Shown here: positions 9,842 to 21,189 of the stretch, piece after piece
How positions within the stretch are numbered: the first letter of the stretch is position 1
How the letters are laid out: every line of letters starts with the position of its first letter
DNA from: Ceratotherium simum simum
Taxonomy: Eukaryota > Chordata > Mammalia > Perissodactyla > Rhinocerotidae
Direction of reading: 5' to 3'
DNA: 64,000 bases
Assembly (NCBI RefSeq): GCF_000283155.1
Contig: NW_004454193.1
Coordinates: 5,481,481-5,545,480, forward strand
The notes under the pieces: model-generated
What the model was told of the DNA's origin: nothing
Database searches by the model: none
Seen by the model: the letters and a program-made list of their open reading frames with translations, nothing else
Translations under genes and position numbers: made by a program

Positions 9842-10794
9842 ACTATTATCCCAGAGACAAGACTCATTGATTCAAGCCCTTAATGACTTGAGACTCTCAA
9901 AGGCAAATTTTCATAATTTCAAAATTTCTAAGATGTCCCTTAAAATGTTTCATGTTGATCTTGAATTTCCCAATAACAAAGACGGGAAAAGTCCACAAAG
10001 GACTCTCTATTAATAATAATAATTAGCAGTGTTTGAAGCTAGGCAAGACGTGACATTTGCCACACTGGACTTCTAATCCAACACTGTCCCTGCTCAGGAT
10101 TAAGAATCTTTTACCAGACAGTATATCTTTGTGGTTATTTGAGTCCAAGTTCTTAACCCAAAGTGAGTTGCCAGTCACAGGTGGATTTATTATACAGCCT
10201 TGTGGATTGTTCCCTGGCCTGTACAGGCCAGCTCCCCCAAGGCTCCTCTGCGTGTAAATGCCAGGTGTAAAACAAATAAAACACACCGTTCTTCTCTCTT
10301 ACCTCGCCATAAATCGGTCCCAGCCTCACTCATGGGGCTGGAGTCAAGTCTGATTTATGCAGTTCCTAAGATTTATAGTGTAGTCATTTAACATAGAAAA
10401 TAAAACCTCTCAAACATGAGTTCTTACGCATAAATTCCAGAGCTGGCAAATGTTTGGAAACTTTTGTTTTCTTTAGATGATGCTGAACATGCCTGCCTCA
10501 TCTTAGGGATCATTTAAGGTACAAACCTTCACTGGTAAAATTTCAACAGAGTATAGCCAAGATCATGCTTTGCGCAGAGTGGGTTCTGAGTAAACTGGGG
10601 TCTGCCCTGAGCATGGCAAAGGGTAACTTCAGCTTGGTCCCCAAGACACCTCAGTGGAGGAGCTGCAGATTGTATGCGGAAATGGTTGATATCATCAGTG
10701 GACACCACATCTTCGTTGGTTGCCCTGGTAAACTTGGTGGACAGGGGTGGGGGGGTGGAACTTTCTAGAAGTAAGGAAATGTAGCTTTGCATGA
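9842..10794. other. Unassigned unique sequence
   Basis: No gene is seen. A short TAATAATAATAATTAG tract lies at about 10011-10027. Overlapping 60-90-codon frames at 10023-10286 and 10529-10792 show no domains. Confidence 0.45.
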
Positions 10795-10900
10795 GTTTGC
10801 CATCTTCAGGCCTCAGTTTCTGTATCTATAGAATAAAGGAATAGACTAGACAGCTAATCATTGAGATCCCCCTTCATATTCTATTTTATGATCCTGTGCT
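10795..10900 (-). repeat. MIR-like fragment
   Basis: 'ttcaggcctcagtttctgta' and 'tctatagaataaaggaatag', then 'atcattgagatcccccttca', follow the antisense MIR3 pattern. Confidence 0.55.
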
Positions 10901-10976
10901 CTTGAAGGAAAGGAACACTCCCTTATTTTTCTTTGTATTTTCGTAGGATTCGGTGCAGGAGAGATGTCCATATATT

Positions 10977-11268
10977 TGTCAAATAGAATTTTTTTTTTTT
11001 TTTTTTGCTGAGGAAGACCGGCTCTGAGCTAACATCTATTGCCAATCCTCCTCCTTTTTTTTTTTCTTCTTCCCCCCAAAGCCCCAGTAGATAGCTGTAC
11101 GTCATAGTTGCACATCCTTCTAGTTGCTGTATGTGGGACGCGGCCTCAGCATGGCTGGACAAGCAGTGCGTCGGTGTGCGCCCGGGATCCGAACCTGGGC
11201 CGCCAGCAGCGGAGCGCGTGCACTTAACCGCTAAGCCACGGGGCCAGCCGGCCCTGTCGAATAGAATT
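10977..11268 (-). mobile_element. ERE SINE with near-perfect target-site duplication
   Basis: The antisense SINE body runs about 10991-11254: T-run, 'gctgaggaagaccggctctg', 'agctaacatctattgccaat', second T-run, 'agtagatagctgtacgtcat', and the head 'cttaaccgctaagccacggg' / 'gccagccggccc'. The duplication tgtcaaatagaatt (10977-10990) recurs as tgtcgaatagaatt (11255-11268), with one mismatch at a probable CpG decay site. It has the long form with a middle 'tagttgtatgtcatag'-type module. Confidence 0.95.
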
Positions 11269-11359
11269 TGATGTTTTGCTCCAGAACTTTGGGGTGAGGG
11301 TTGACGTGGAGAAGGAACTTCTGTTAAATTTTACAAGGTCCTCAATGGCTCATGAAAAT

Positions 11360-12060
11360 GAAAAGAAGTCTTTATTTGATTGAGTTTGTATACACCATAT
11401 GAGAAAGACCTGAGGATTTCAGCCTCGGGAATATGTAGGCTGAAAAATAAATATAAGCCACTCTTCCTTTGCCTAAAATTTGGTAGATTTTTGTGATATT
11501 TGGTTATTAAAAAATTCTTATTTACTTATTCGGGGCTGATAATTGTCATTTTGAAAGCAGTTGGGTGTTTGGGTGTTTTCCACCACTCGAAGAATGATAA
11601 ATCTCACCATATGTGTGCTTATATGGAAGATATATATTTTTTTCCTGTTTAGGTGACAGTTTTAGGATCCTTCTAAGCAGTGATAAAAAACTCACAGTTA
11701 TAATGTGTGATCATTTTGCCTTTCATTATAATGCAGAATTTCTCCATGCAAAATCAGGCCAAGAATCAAGTCTAAACCCAGGGGCAAAATTCATTCATTA
11801 TGCATGTACATTATTCCCCCCAAATATTGATAATACTTTTCATAATAATTATTTTACATATATTAGCTCTTGCTGCTATATTAGTATTAAAGATACATTT
11901 ATTAATCTTGAATATTTTCCTGAATAATAAATAGAATCTCAAAGGCTTGAGTTAAAAGCTGCTCTTAGCTAGAATGCTGTAAATCAGTTGTTTTATGAAT
12001 AAAATTGGCTTCCATATTTTTTTCCTCAGGATTGCTTATTTAAATAATTTTCCCATTTAT
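11360..12060. promoter_or_regulatory. AT-rich candidate regulatory block
   Basis: About 700 bases of AT-rich sequence lack repeat similarity. They carry an octamer-like ATGCAAAAT (11746-11754), 'attcattatgcatgtacatt' (about 11792-11811) and multiple TAAT cores. A 104-codon frame at 11613-11927 is AT-driven and not credible. AT-richness alone could explain the motif density. Confidence 0.3.
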
Positions 12061-12284
12061 TGAATGTGTATTTTTTTGCTAGAGACATCCCCTTGCCGCT
12101 GCCCTCCCTCCTGGCTTTCTCTCCCATTGGAGAAAAATGCAAAATCACATAAACCTTCCTCTAAACCTTCGCAGTCTGAAAGGGCAAACACTCTGCATTA
12201 TTTAACAGGCAATGGCATTGTGGTCCCAGTGAAGCTCTCTTGCAGCTTGCTTTCCTCCTTTCTTGTTAACGGATAACAACAATA

Positions 12285-12505
12285 TTAATGATGATAATAA
12301 ATATCTTTTATTGACAGCTAACTATGTGCAAGGCCGTGAAAGGACTAACTCACTTACTGCTTCCCCAGTTAGCTGAATGCGATTATTTTCCCCATTTTAC
12401 ATATGATGATACTAAGGCCTAGAGAGGTTAAGGTCGCATAGCTGGCAAGGGAGGGAGTCAGGATTTAAACTCAGGTTGATTTGACTCCAATGCCCCTACA
12501 ATCTG
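12285..12505 (+). repeat. MIR SINE, nearly complete
   Basis: It follows MIR throughout: 'aataaatatcttttattgac', 'ctatgtgcaaggcc', 'cccattttacatatgatgat', 'ggcctagagaggttaaggtc', 'aggatttaaactcaggttga' and 'ctccaatgcc'. Confidence 0.9.
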
Positions 12506-13204
12506 CCCCGAGATGAAAGTTCAGAGAGGAGTCTTATGTGGTGCTGGGGAGGGGGCCAGGCCACAGTGTCTGGCCTTGCAGGTCCCTGAAGGCTCTAGTT
12601 GGGGAGCCCTGCACTGCCATTGGTGGGTAAGGATGTCCACGAAAAAAGGATGTGGCTATTGGAAGGACAAGCTTGGATATGACTCAGGCCATCATATCGT
12701 GGTCTCTCCCTTTCTTGTGCAGTGCAGTAACTACATCTTCTGATTGTGTCAATGAGCAAGGAAAGCTTGTATCTTCTTAGACTTCCATAATCTCATCCTG
12801 TGTAGATGCCCAGGGCTAGCCCACTGGTGCCTACTCTGGTTGATTGATAGGGTCTGCCTAGAGGTAGACTGTGTCTGAGGCAACATCACAATGAATTGGT
12901 GATGCCTGCCATGGTTCAGGATGGGGACCCAGCAGCTGGCATGTTGAGTGTTCGCTCAACCTGGGCTAGTTTGTGTAACTGTGAGACAGCCTGCTTTTCA
13001 AAGGATCCCATGTTGGGGCCTTGCAATTACGGGTCGCACATTCCAAAGAGAAGAAGGCTCCAGCGAGTGTGTGATTTTTCCAAAGTCATACAGGACAGAA
13101 AAGAGGAGAGTTGAGTCCAGGCTCCTCAAGTGCCTTTGCGCTGCTTCTCTGTGGAGCATCTCCGTATTGCTCTGAGAGGGAGAAACCAGGCCGCCTCCAT
13201 TTTC
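12506..13204. other. Unassigned unique sequence
   Basis: No gene or repeat was recognised. Short overlapping frames between 12513 and 13243 have no domain content. Confidence 0.45.
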
Positions 13205-13407
13205 CTCACAGCCCTTACGCCTGGCCGGAATGACCTTATTCACTGTTTGCTTGTCCTGTCTGTTCTCTCCACTGGGATGTAAACCTCATGAGAGCAGGAA
13301 CTTGGTCTGATCTGTTTACTGCATTTAGTGTTTACTGTTTACTAACACCTAGAACCGAAACTGGTGTTTAGTAAATGTTTGTTGAATGAATGAATGAATG
13401 TATGAAT
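13205..13407 (+). repeat. L2 LINE 3' end
   Basis: 'ctccactgggatgtaaacct', 'catgagagcaggaacttggt', 'ctaacacctagaaccgaaac' and 'gtttgttgaatgaatgaatg' are the terminal L2 landmarks. The tail has expanded into an AATG microsatellite. Confidence 0.85.
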
Positions 13408-13894
13408 AAATGGTTCTAATAATTTTCTCAGGACCTACACTCTCCTTTGAGAAATTCCTACCACTCCCATCTCAGGCTCATCTTTCCCAAACACCGTCTT
13501 CTGGATTTGACCACTGCATGTGGTTCTGGATTTTCTTTTTTAATTCTTCTAGCAACTTCCAGTTTTGCCATTTAATCATGATCCACGTGTGTTCCTTGGG
13601 AGCAATCCAGAGCATAGAAACGTATTCCAGAAGTAATTCGTATTCCTAAATATGGCCTCCTCAGCTCCCACAGCTAGGGGCAGCCTGCCTTAGTCAGCTT
13701 TTAGATATGCATATTATTATGTAAATGTACTTGAATTGAATATAATTTCCTTAAAAATATTTTCCAATGGAAAATAGATTTCCTGGCAGGAGGAACCTAG
13801 CCAGACAGTACCTGAAGAAAGCCTCATTGTTTGCGCAAAGTGTGCATGAGACACGCATGAGGATGAGACATTCCAAGAAGCTATTTTTAGAATT
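13408..13894. other. Unassigned unique sequence
   Basis: No gene is seen. The AT-rich part at 13690-13890 has no repeat similarity that I can assign. Confidence 0.45.
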
Positions 13895-14425
13895 AATAAC
13901 GACAACAACAATAGCTAGAATTTAATGAATTCTTGCTAAGTGCCAAGCACTGAACTAAGCACACTAAATATGTTTCCTCAGGGCCAGCATGGCAGTGGAG
14001 CGGTTAAGTTTGCACGCTTTGCTTTGGTGGCCCAGCGTTCGCAGGTTCAGATCCCGGGCCGGACTGACGCACCGCTCATCAAGCTGTGCTGTGGCGGTGT
14101 CCCACGTACAAAATAGAGGAAGACGGGCACAGGTGTTAGCTCAGGGCTATTCTTCCTCAGCGAAAAGAAGAGGATTGGCAACGGATGTTAGCGCAGAGGT
14201 CAATCTTCCTCACCGAAAAAAAACAAAAGTTTCCTCATTTAATCTTGCCAACAACCCAAAGAGTTCTTACAATTATGACTCCAGGTTACAGATGAGTAAA
14301 CTGAGGCACGAGAGAGTTGGAAATGTGCCCAAGGTCACCCACCTTGAGGAGGAATTGGGCCCTAATGCAGTTCAGGCTGACCCCAGAGTCCCTGTTTAAC
14401 CTCTCTGCTATCCTGACTCTAGGCA
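13895..14425 (+). repeat. MIR SINE split by an ERE
   Basis: The left part (13895-13980) reads 'acaatagctagaatttaatg', 'ctaagtgccaagcactgaac', 'taagcacactaaatatg'. The right part (14229-14425) resumes at 'cctcatttaatcttgccaac' and continues through 'cagatgagtaaactgaggca', 'cccaaggtcacccacc' and 'ctctctgctatcctgactct'. Together they make one collinear MIR with the younger SINE inside. Confidence 0.9.
13972..14237 (+). mobile_element. ERE SINE inserted in a MIR
   Basis: The body runs 13981-14228: 'gggccagcatggcagtggag', 'cggttaagtttgcacgcttt', B-box-like ggttcagatcc, 'caagctgtgctgtggcggtg', two TTAGCTCAGGG/CTTCCTCA modules and an A-rich end. Target-site duplication gtttcctca lies at 13972-13980 and 14229-14237. 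A 136-codon frame at 13989-14399 crosses the SINE and host MIR and is not a gene. Confidence 0.93.
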
Positions 14426-14879
14426 CTGCACCCCAACTTTGAATCATCTTCAAAGGCATCTCAGAGGAAATGTTTAAGTAAATCTGGAGGATTAAGAAAA
14501 CAATGCACAATAACTAACTCCCCTTCATGCCTTTTGTTCTATTGTTCCAGCTGATTCCAGCGCCTCTCTAAGGGATAACTTGGAGAAGCCAGATATTTCT
14601 GGTTAATAAATGTGTGAAATAAATCAGAATATACCCCAACTCCAATACCAGACACAGAATCAGACCCTCTTGGTTTTCTAAATGGGAGTCATTTTTGCAT
14701 TAAAAGACTGAGTGAGTCATTATCCCTACAGATCCTCCCGAGGAGTGATTCAGTGAGATTCTGCTTCTTTCTTTAAGGGGACCATCTGAAATCCCACGCA
14801 CACAAGCACCGTACAGACTTTTTCTCCACATGACTAATCCAGGCTCCTGTGACCTCTCTTTTGTGTCACGGGGATGCAG
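14426..14879. other. Unassigned unique sequence
   Basis: No gene or repeat was recognised. Composition is moderately AT-rich and grades into the block at 14880. Confidence 0.45.
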
Positions 14880-15100
14880 GAACAGGGCCTGCAGCTTCCG
14901 CAGACTTCAAACATTTAGTTGCATTAATCACAGCGTGTTTTTGGACTTGGAGCATCCAGAATGAACGACACTTTCTTGGGGAGACATTGATCAAACAGTC
15001 TACAGGTATCTGTACATCGAGGGACATTAATCATCTCTGCATTATCTCGCCCACCAGTAGAATATGTAAATGTGATTCCTGTCAATGATAAGGGGAAGTG
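14880..15100. promoter_or_regulatory. Candidate enhancer-like block with paired CATTAATCA sites
   Basis: CATTAATCA occurs twice on the same strand, at 14922-14930 and 15025-15033, about 103 bases apart. Between them lies TGATCAAA (14988-14995), one base from a TCF/LEF or SOX-like core. No repeat matches. The evidence is motif layout only. Confidence 0.4.
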
Positions 15101-15604
15101 AAATTATTCTTAGAGATTGGTCCATCTGGAGATGTTGATACAATCTTACCTAAGACAATAGGTTGTAAAGATAAATTTTTTAGCATTACTAATCCAGCGT
15201 TGCCAATACCCATGAAGAATGGAGAAATTTAAAACCAAACAAGGCATGTACAGTCAAGGGAAGAGAGGAAAACAAGCCCCACTTTTGCTTTAGTTCCTGC
15301 AATATTATTTGGCAACCTAGCAAGAAAGATGCTTTCTGCATAATTAAGGTGGGCATTTTTGGAAGGGTCTACCTAGGCAGTTGGAGAGTATGTTCTGGAA
15401 AGGCTCACATTCTACCAAAGGTTTAACCCTTAACACCCACAAGACAAAGGCCTTAAAACTCAGCATGACATTTCCATTATTTCTACAGGTTGGAAGTCCA
15501 GGAATTCCATTTTCCCAAAAAGAACCTTCCTAGACCCCTCTGACATCAACTGCCCCTTACAGAGCTGGTGAAAAGTGTTCAGTGTAGAGAGGAACAGAGG
15601 AAAT
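15101..15604. other. Unassigned AT-rich unique sequence
   Basis: No gene or repeat was recognised. The sequence contains several ATTA/TAAT cores and could extend the regulatory-looking block to the left. Confidence 0.4.
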
Positions 15605-15745
15605 GGAAAGAGCTCTCTGCAGAAGAAGACTGAAGCTTCTAATCTCAGCCATGCCCCTTGATAGCTTTGCAACTTTGGGCAAATCCTCCCTATCTCTGGT
15701 TCATTTCTTGCATATATAAATGAAATGGTTGGCTAAGATGATGTC
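15605..15745 (-). repeat. MIR-like fragment
   Basis: 'agctttgcaactttgggcaa', 'atcctccctatctctggttc' and 'aaatgaaatggttggctaag' parallel antisense MIR (..tgaccttgggcaagtcacttaacctctctg..aaaatgaaatgg). Confidence 0.65.
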
Positions 15746-17224
15746 TTCTCCGTGGTAGAATGATAGGCTTTCCTAGATGCTCCCCCTTCTCTGTCAAGGT
15801 TGAGAAAGTTGACAATTTCAGTGGAGGGCCTGGAGATGCTGACCTCCAGAGACATCTGCTTTTCTATTGTGTGGCCACAGTCCCCAGAGACTTCGGGCTG
15901 TTTGGTGCTGGTGACCTTGAGATGCCCTGTTATGAAAGAGGCCTCTGGAGAGAGGACATCCAAACTTGAATGGACATTGTCTTAATAGAACTTATATTAC
16001 TCAGGAATCATTGAAAGCAGGAGGGTGTCTTGGGAGCTGTTTCTTTTTAAAGTGTGAATGCTGAGCACGTTTTGCTAAAAGTTCCAAAATTCAAAGTTAC
16101 CTTGGGAAGATTAGAGAAAATCAATGGTAAGAGAGTTTTCAGGGTCTTCCCCCACTCCAACTGTCCTCTCCTCCTTTTCCAGTGATAAATAATAGAAGTA
16201 AAGAGTTCTAAATTGTTGTTTTTCAGCTCCAAGCAGGAAATAAGATGAAGAGTTTCAATGGGCATGAGGATGATCTTTTCTAGCAATTAATGGACTAGCA
16301 TGAGATGGGTTATTAAAAGATGCGAGAACTTTCCCTTTGGAGGTTTAAGAAAAGGACTAAGTGACAACAGGCAGACTCCAAGAAAGAAATGGTAATTTCC
16401 TTCTATGATGTCACCTTCCAAAGATCAGAGACGTTTTCTTCCCCCAAATCCTTAGCTTTCTTCAAATAATCCATTATGAATCTGACATCCACTAATTTGC
16501 CTAAATGTTCCTTGAACTTGGTGGGGTAATGAGTTCCTCAACTTTGTTGTCCTCTGTGAAGGTGAAGTGATGTCCCTCATGCTCTCTGGGCTGCCTACTT
16601 CATATTTCAGGATGCGGTGAGCACCTTTCCCACTCAGTTATGTCCCCTTCATCATCCCTCCTTTCAGAATTAGTAGTTTCCATTTTTTTTAGCTTGTCCT
16701 CATATAAAAGTTTTTATATTACTTTCTAATAATCTTAATTCCTTGTTTTGTTATGTGGCAGGATTATTGGGTGTGAACACTGTAGTATTGTACAATGATA
16801 GGATTGTGCTCTTTGGCTATGCATTAGACCAGAGTCCCCAAACTTGTTCTGAAGAACTAGTCTTTTGAGCCTCCAATAGGCATTACTTGATGAAAGGATT
16901 TTGTTGGGGAAATTCTAGGTTAAAGAGTAAAGGGTTCTAAATGGAACACGGGTCTTCTCAAAGCTTCTGACGTGTTAGTGAGCTCTGGGGCTCTCAAAGA
17001 CGGGGATGACAGTACTTAGCATCTGCTATTTATTTGACCACAGAATCCTCTTTTCTAAGCATCCCTCCTGTGATGAGTGTCCACAGAGCACATGTTGAGG
17101 AAAGGCTCAGTCGAAAGTTGCATGCCTGGGATGTGTGAAGAGAGCTTACTCCATGCAGTGTTCAACAGGAAGAATAGATTATGTTAGTCCTGGATATTAC
17201 TTTTGAATTTAAGAATTCATGATC
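15746..17224. other. Long unassigned unique stretch
   Basis: About 1.5 kb contain no recognised gene or repeat. Overlapping 60-79-codon frames on both strands at 15733-16286 show no domains. The composition is typical of intron or intergenic DNA. Confidence 0.4.
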
Positions 17225-18225
17225 ACTTGTGAAACTTACTTATTAAAAACAACCTTTGTAGAAAAGAGATACTCTCATATTCTGCAGGTAGGATTGAAAA
17301 TTGCTATAGCCTTTCCGGAAGTTGATTTCCACAATGCTCATCAGAAATGGAAAAAATATTAATATGTAGTAAGTAGCATTTTAGTATAAATGTTCTAGGA
17401 ATTTATTCTAAGTAAATAATTATTAAATTGCACTAAGACTTAGTTCTGATGATATTTACTCCCATAATGTTATTGTTAATTGTCCCATATTTACTCCCAT
17501 ATTATCCCATAATATTCAAAATATTTAGTGACTGGCATGGCAAGGCACCAGCTAATCAGAACAGATGCCTCCTGCAGAGCATTGGTGTGGCTAGACTTAA
17601 GCACAGCAACTAAATATCTGCCCCGATTCTTTATAGGAAAGATGAAAATTGAAAAAAAATCATGCAATAGAGGAATAGTTATATAAAGTGTGATACATCT
17701 ATGTAATGGATTATTTCACAGCAATTAAAAGCAATGTTATTGAAGACTATTTCACGTCATAAATACTCTTAAAATATCAAGTGGGAAAAACACTTTGGAA
17801 CTGTATATAGATAATGATTCTATTTTGAAAATGAAATAAATATGCATGAAGAAAAGATTGCAAAGATACCCAAATACTAACATCAGTTATCTTTGGGTGG
17901 TAGGACTCCAGGTAATTTTGTTTTCTTCTTTTTATTAGTCTGTATTCTCCAAGTTAGGTGTCAGCAAACTATGGCTTGCAAGCCAAATCTGGACCACCAT
18001 CTGTTTTTATAAATAAAGTTTTATTGGAACACGCCAGGTCTGTTCATTTATGTACTGTCTATGGCTACTTTCACACTATTGCAGCAGAGTTGAGTTGGTG
18101 CAACAAAGACCATAAGTTCCACAAAACCTAGAATATTTACTAGCTGGTTCTTTACAGAAAAAGTTTGCCAACTCTTGGCCTAGATTATCTACAATGAGCA
18201 CCTTTTACTTGTAAAATAGAAGAGC
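17225..18225 (+). repeat. Old L1 (L1M/HAL1-type) 3' region, split by a hAT element
   Basis: 'attgaaaattgctatagcct', 'atgtaatggattatttcaca', 'tctttgggtggtaggactcc' and 'tctgtattctccaag' follow the 3' region of old mammalian L1/HAL1. After the hAT element at 17955-18177 the typical L1 end resumes with 'tatctacaatgagcacctt'. No coding capacity remains. Confidence 0.75.
17955..18177. mobile_element. Non-autonomous hAT-Charlie DNA transposon (MER1-group, MER3/MER33-type)
   Basis: The element begins 'taggtgtcagcaaactatgg', decayed from a CAGGGGTCGGCAAACTATGG-type terminus, and ends 'aaaagtttgccaactcttg', its inverted terminus. The interior has 'taaataaagttttattggaa' and 'gagttgagttggtgcaacaa'. At about 223 bases it encodes nothing. 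The family name is from memory; the hAT assignment is firmer. Confidence 0.85.
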
Positions 18226-18849
18226 TTAACATGAAAACAGAAAACAATAAATTGTGGGGTTTAAAGCTGTCCCATTTTAGAGATGGAAATGTAAAGGAAA
18301 ATACCCTCAAACATTTAGTTATATTTATTCCCAATATTCATACCTCTCAAAAGAGTTTCTAGGGGATAATGTAACAGAAGTCTATCAACCTACCAGATGC
18401 CATCTGAGATGGAAATCACAACACTGAATATGTAGATAAAAGTGTGAGAGTTTTCAGACAAGAATGAGTTTTCAGACAAGAGTAAGTTTTATCCAAGACA
18501 CCAATAAGAGGCACCTCCCTTACTATCCATTTTTCCCTTCTCCCTGTTCTCAGTGTCTTCTCAGAAAATCCCAATAACACATCACATTTAGAAGATTGAA
18601 TGGTCGATCCTCTCTCCTGTTCCTTGAATTTCAGCTGGTTGCCTTATTTATGACCATCCCTCCCTTTTTCCCCACTACCACCGTGCAGGAGATAGGAATT
18701 CTTCTCTGGAAAATATGAATGGCCCCCAAGGAAAGACTAATAGATATTGATTGACATTTGGGGGTCTCCAAAAGCAAAATATGGCCTTTGATCAATCATC
18801 GAAACACAGAGCTTCCCACTCACTTTTTAGAGCCTGTCTATTAAATATA
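18226..18849. other. Unassigned AT-rich sequence
   Basis: No gene was recognised. It includes an 18-base tandem duplication at 18448-18483. Some of it may be further L1 decay. Confidence 0.4.
18448..18483 (+). repeat. Tandem duplication, 18-bp unit x2
   Basis: gagttttcagacaagaat is followed directly by gagttttcagacaagagt, differing at one base. Confidence 0.9.
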
Positions 18850-19690
18850 CACAGACAGCCAAAAATCTTCAGATGTTTGAGAAAAGTTTTAAAAATGAAA
18901 ACATGAAGGTACCCATCCCTCTCCAAAAAAATAAAAAATAAATAAAAAATAAAAGCAAGAAATAAAGACAATACAGGAACCAGAAGAATTTAAAAAACAA
19001 ACAAAACAACTAAAATATCTCCAGAATGATAAGAGAGTATATTATATCTATGAAAATCAACTAATGTAGAACAAGAAAGAGCTCTTGGAAACTAAAAACA
19101 TGATGGCAAAAATAAAAAATATTTAATGAACGAGGTAGAAGATAAAGTTCAGAGAATCTTTCAGAAGACCAAAGAAAAACAACAACAAAAAGATAGCTAT
19201 TGGGAGGAAAAGATTTTTAAAAAACTGGAGGCCAAATCCACGTGTCCTTGATCCTACTATCAGGAAGCTTAGGCAGGATGTACACAGAAAACAGAGACAA
19301 GGAAATTATCAAAGAAAAAAATGCAAGAAAACTGCCCAGACGTCTTCAGATTAAATGACCCATTGGCTTTTCAGTGCAATGAATGAAAAATGATTGACAC
19401 CCAGCCCATTATGGTGACATTTCAGAAGAACAAAGATAAAGAGAAGATCTTAAAAGCTTTCAGAGAGAAAAAAATATAACACTTGAAGGACTGGGGATAA
19501 GAAAAACATGTGACTTCTCAACAGTAACAGTGGAAGCTAGGAGACAATGGAGTGTTACCTTCAAACCCTGAGAAGATTCTTTTAATCCTGGAATTCTATA
19601 CCCAGCAAATTCTTTACCCCCGATTTTTTTCAAAGATGAAAAGCAAAGCAAATAAACAAGCAGACAAAACTCCCAGGTGGCTACTGAAAA
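18850..19690 (+). repeat. L1/HAL1-like body, A-rich
   Basis: Strongly A-rich plus strand with phrases seen in L1/HAL1 elements: 'agaacaaagataaagagaag', 'atcttaaaagctttcagaga', 'gtggaagctaggagacaatg' and 'gaattctatacccagcaaat'. Frames are broken by many stops, with no intact ORF. The family call is from remembered phrases and could be another LINE. Confidence 0.6.
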
Positions 19691-19716
19691 ATATTTTTAG
19701 CAAAATCAGGGTATGT

Positions 19717-20114
19717 TAGTTAGCTTGTGTGGCCATACAAAATACTATAGACTGGATGGCTTAAACAATAGAAATGTATTTTCTCACAGTTCTGGAGGCT
19801 GGAAGTCCCAGATCAAGGTCTGACAGGGTAGAGTTCTGGTGAGAGCTCTCTTCCCGGCTTGCAGACTGCCACCTACTCACTGTGCCCTCACATTGGAGTG
19901 AGAGACAGAGAGAGACAGAGAGAGAGAGAGAGGTTTGCTGTCTCTTCCTCTTCTTATAAGGGCACCAGCTCCATCAGGCTAGGGTCCCACCCTTATGACC
20001 TCATTTATCATTTATCACTTCATCTCAGGCCCTGGCTCCAGATCTAGACACTTTGGGTGCTAGGGCTTCCACTTATGAATTTTGTGGGGACACAAACATT
20101 CAGTCCCTAACAAG
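19717..20114 (-). repeat. MLT1 LTR (ERVL-MaLR), antisense
   Basis: It opens 'gttagttagcttgtgtggcc' and 'aatactatagactggatggc', passes 'ctcacagttctggaggctgg' and 'cctcttcttataagggcacc', and ends 'attcagtccctaaca'. An embedded GA tract (19898-19933) has expanded where the consensus has a short GAGAGA run. No viral genes are present. Confidence 0.9.
19898..19933 (+). repeat. (GA)n microsatellite inside an MLT1 LTR
   Basis: The interval is about 36 bases of GAGA interrupted by two CA units. Confidence 0.9.
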
Positions 20115-20879
20115 GGTGTAAACCAAGAAAGAGGAAGATAAGGAATCCAGGAAACCAGAGAGAGAGGCAAAAGGAAGCCTTAGGAGGAGAGCTTTGCACC
20201 CAGCATGGCCCAGACCCAAAGGATAGAGGCTTAGGGGGAGGTATTCAAGAAAAAAAGTGTGTTTGAGAATGAAAATCTGTATTGAGAGGCCATTGGGTTG
20301 GGAGAGGCATGGTGTAGGGACGCGGTGTGGGACTGCACTCGGAGCTCTGGTGAGCCTGGGCGGCTCTGCCCGTGCTGTGCCCTCTTCTGGAATGTTGGCC
20401 TCTGCATTCCCACAACTAATTCTCACTCTGCCTTTAGGGGTCACCTACAACATCACCTCCTGAAGGAGGCTCCCTGACCGTCATATTCTTCTCCAGGTCT
20501 GTCTCTTGCTGGTTTCCCTCCTAACTCTCATCCTAATGAATAATTGTTGGGTATTTATAAAGGAATAGCCCCCTCCCCACCCCTCCCTCCTTCCTCATCT
20601 GAATGGACACCCTAGAAAGCTGCAAGGGCCTCCCCTTTACAGTAGGACCAAATGATGGCCACAGCACCATCTCTCTCCCCCCAAACCTGCACTTCAATGG
20701 AGAGCAGAGCCTCTGCCTCTGGTCTGGAATTCACAGTCATCCCAGGGCCTTGCGAATGGGGAAGCCCTGGTCTTTCTCTGCAAGACTCCAGTCCTCCACC
20801 CCCGATGGAGGTGAGAAGAGTTCAACTCTTCTGACTTCTACGGAGGCGCCCAGGATGGGACCAGTGGGCACTGGAATCT
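20115..20879. other. Unassigned unique sequence
   Basis: No gene was recognised. Frames at 20100-20444 (minus) and 20603-20881 (plus) show no domains. The composition is GC-richer than the sequence to the left. Confidence 0.45.
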
Positions 20880-21095
20880 AAAGACTGAGTTTTAATTCTA
20901 TTGCGGCATTTCCTAGTTGAGTAAGTTAACCTTTCTGGGCCTCAATTGCTTCTTCTCTAAAATGGGCATAATAATAGGACTTGTCTCATAAGATTGTTTC
21001 TAGGATTAACTAAGATAGCAGCTACAAACCACTGAATACACACTCTGGCTGGTGGTGCCCATTAAATGTTCATTATGATTATTATGACTACTATG
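20880..21095 (-). repeat. MIR SINE
   Basis: Antisense MIR: 'aagttaacctttctgggcct', 'caattgcttcttctctaaaa', 'tgggcataataataggactt', 'gtctcataagattgtttcta' and 'tgcccattaaatgttcatta'. Confidence 0.9.
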
Positions 21096-21189
21096 ATTGG
21101 GGAGGAACATGCTGGAAATGACAACTGCCTAGTCAGGCTCTTCAGTGTTGGGTAGTCCAGGAAGGAAAGGAAAAATAGGACTGGGAAGA

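Noticed and set aside
11613..11927. 104-codon frame in AT-rich DNA
   Set aside because: Residue content is dominated by Ile, Tyr, Phe and Ser from AT-rich codons; no similarity to a protein is evident.
13989..14399. 136-codon plus-strand frame
   Set aside because: It runs through an ERE SINE into the flanking MIR; both are non-coding repeats.
19898..19933. Short repeated array that could suggest a CRISPR-like repeat
   Set aside because: It is a simple GA microsatellite in an LTR; there are no spacers, and the host is a mammal.
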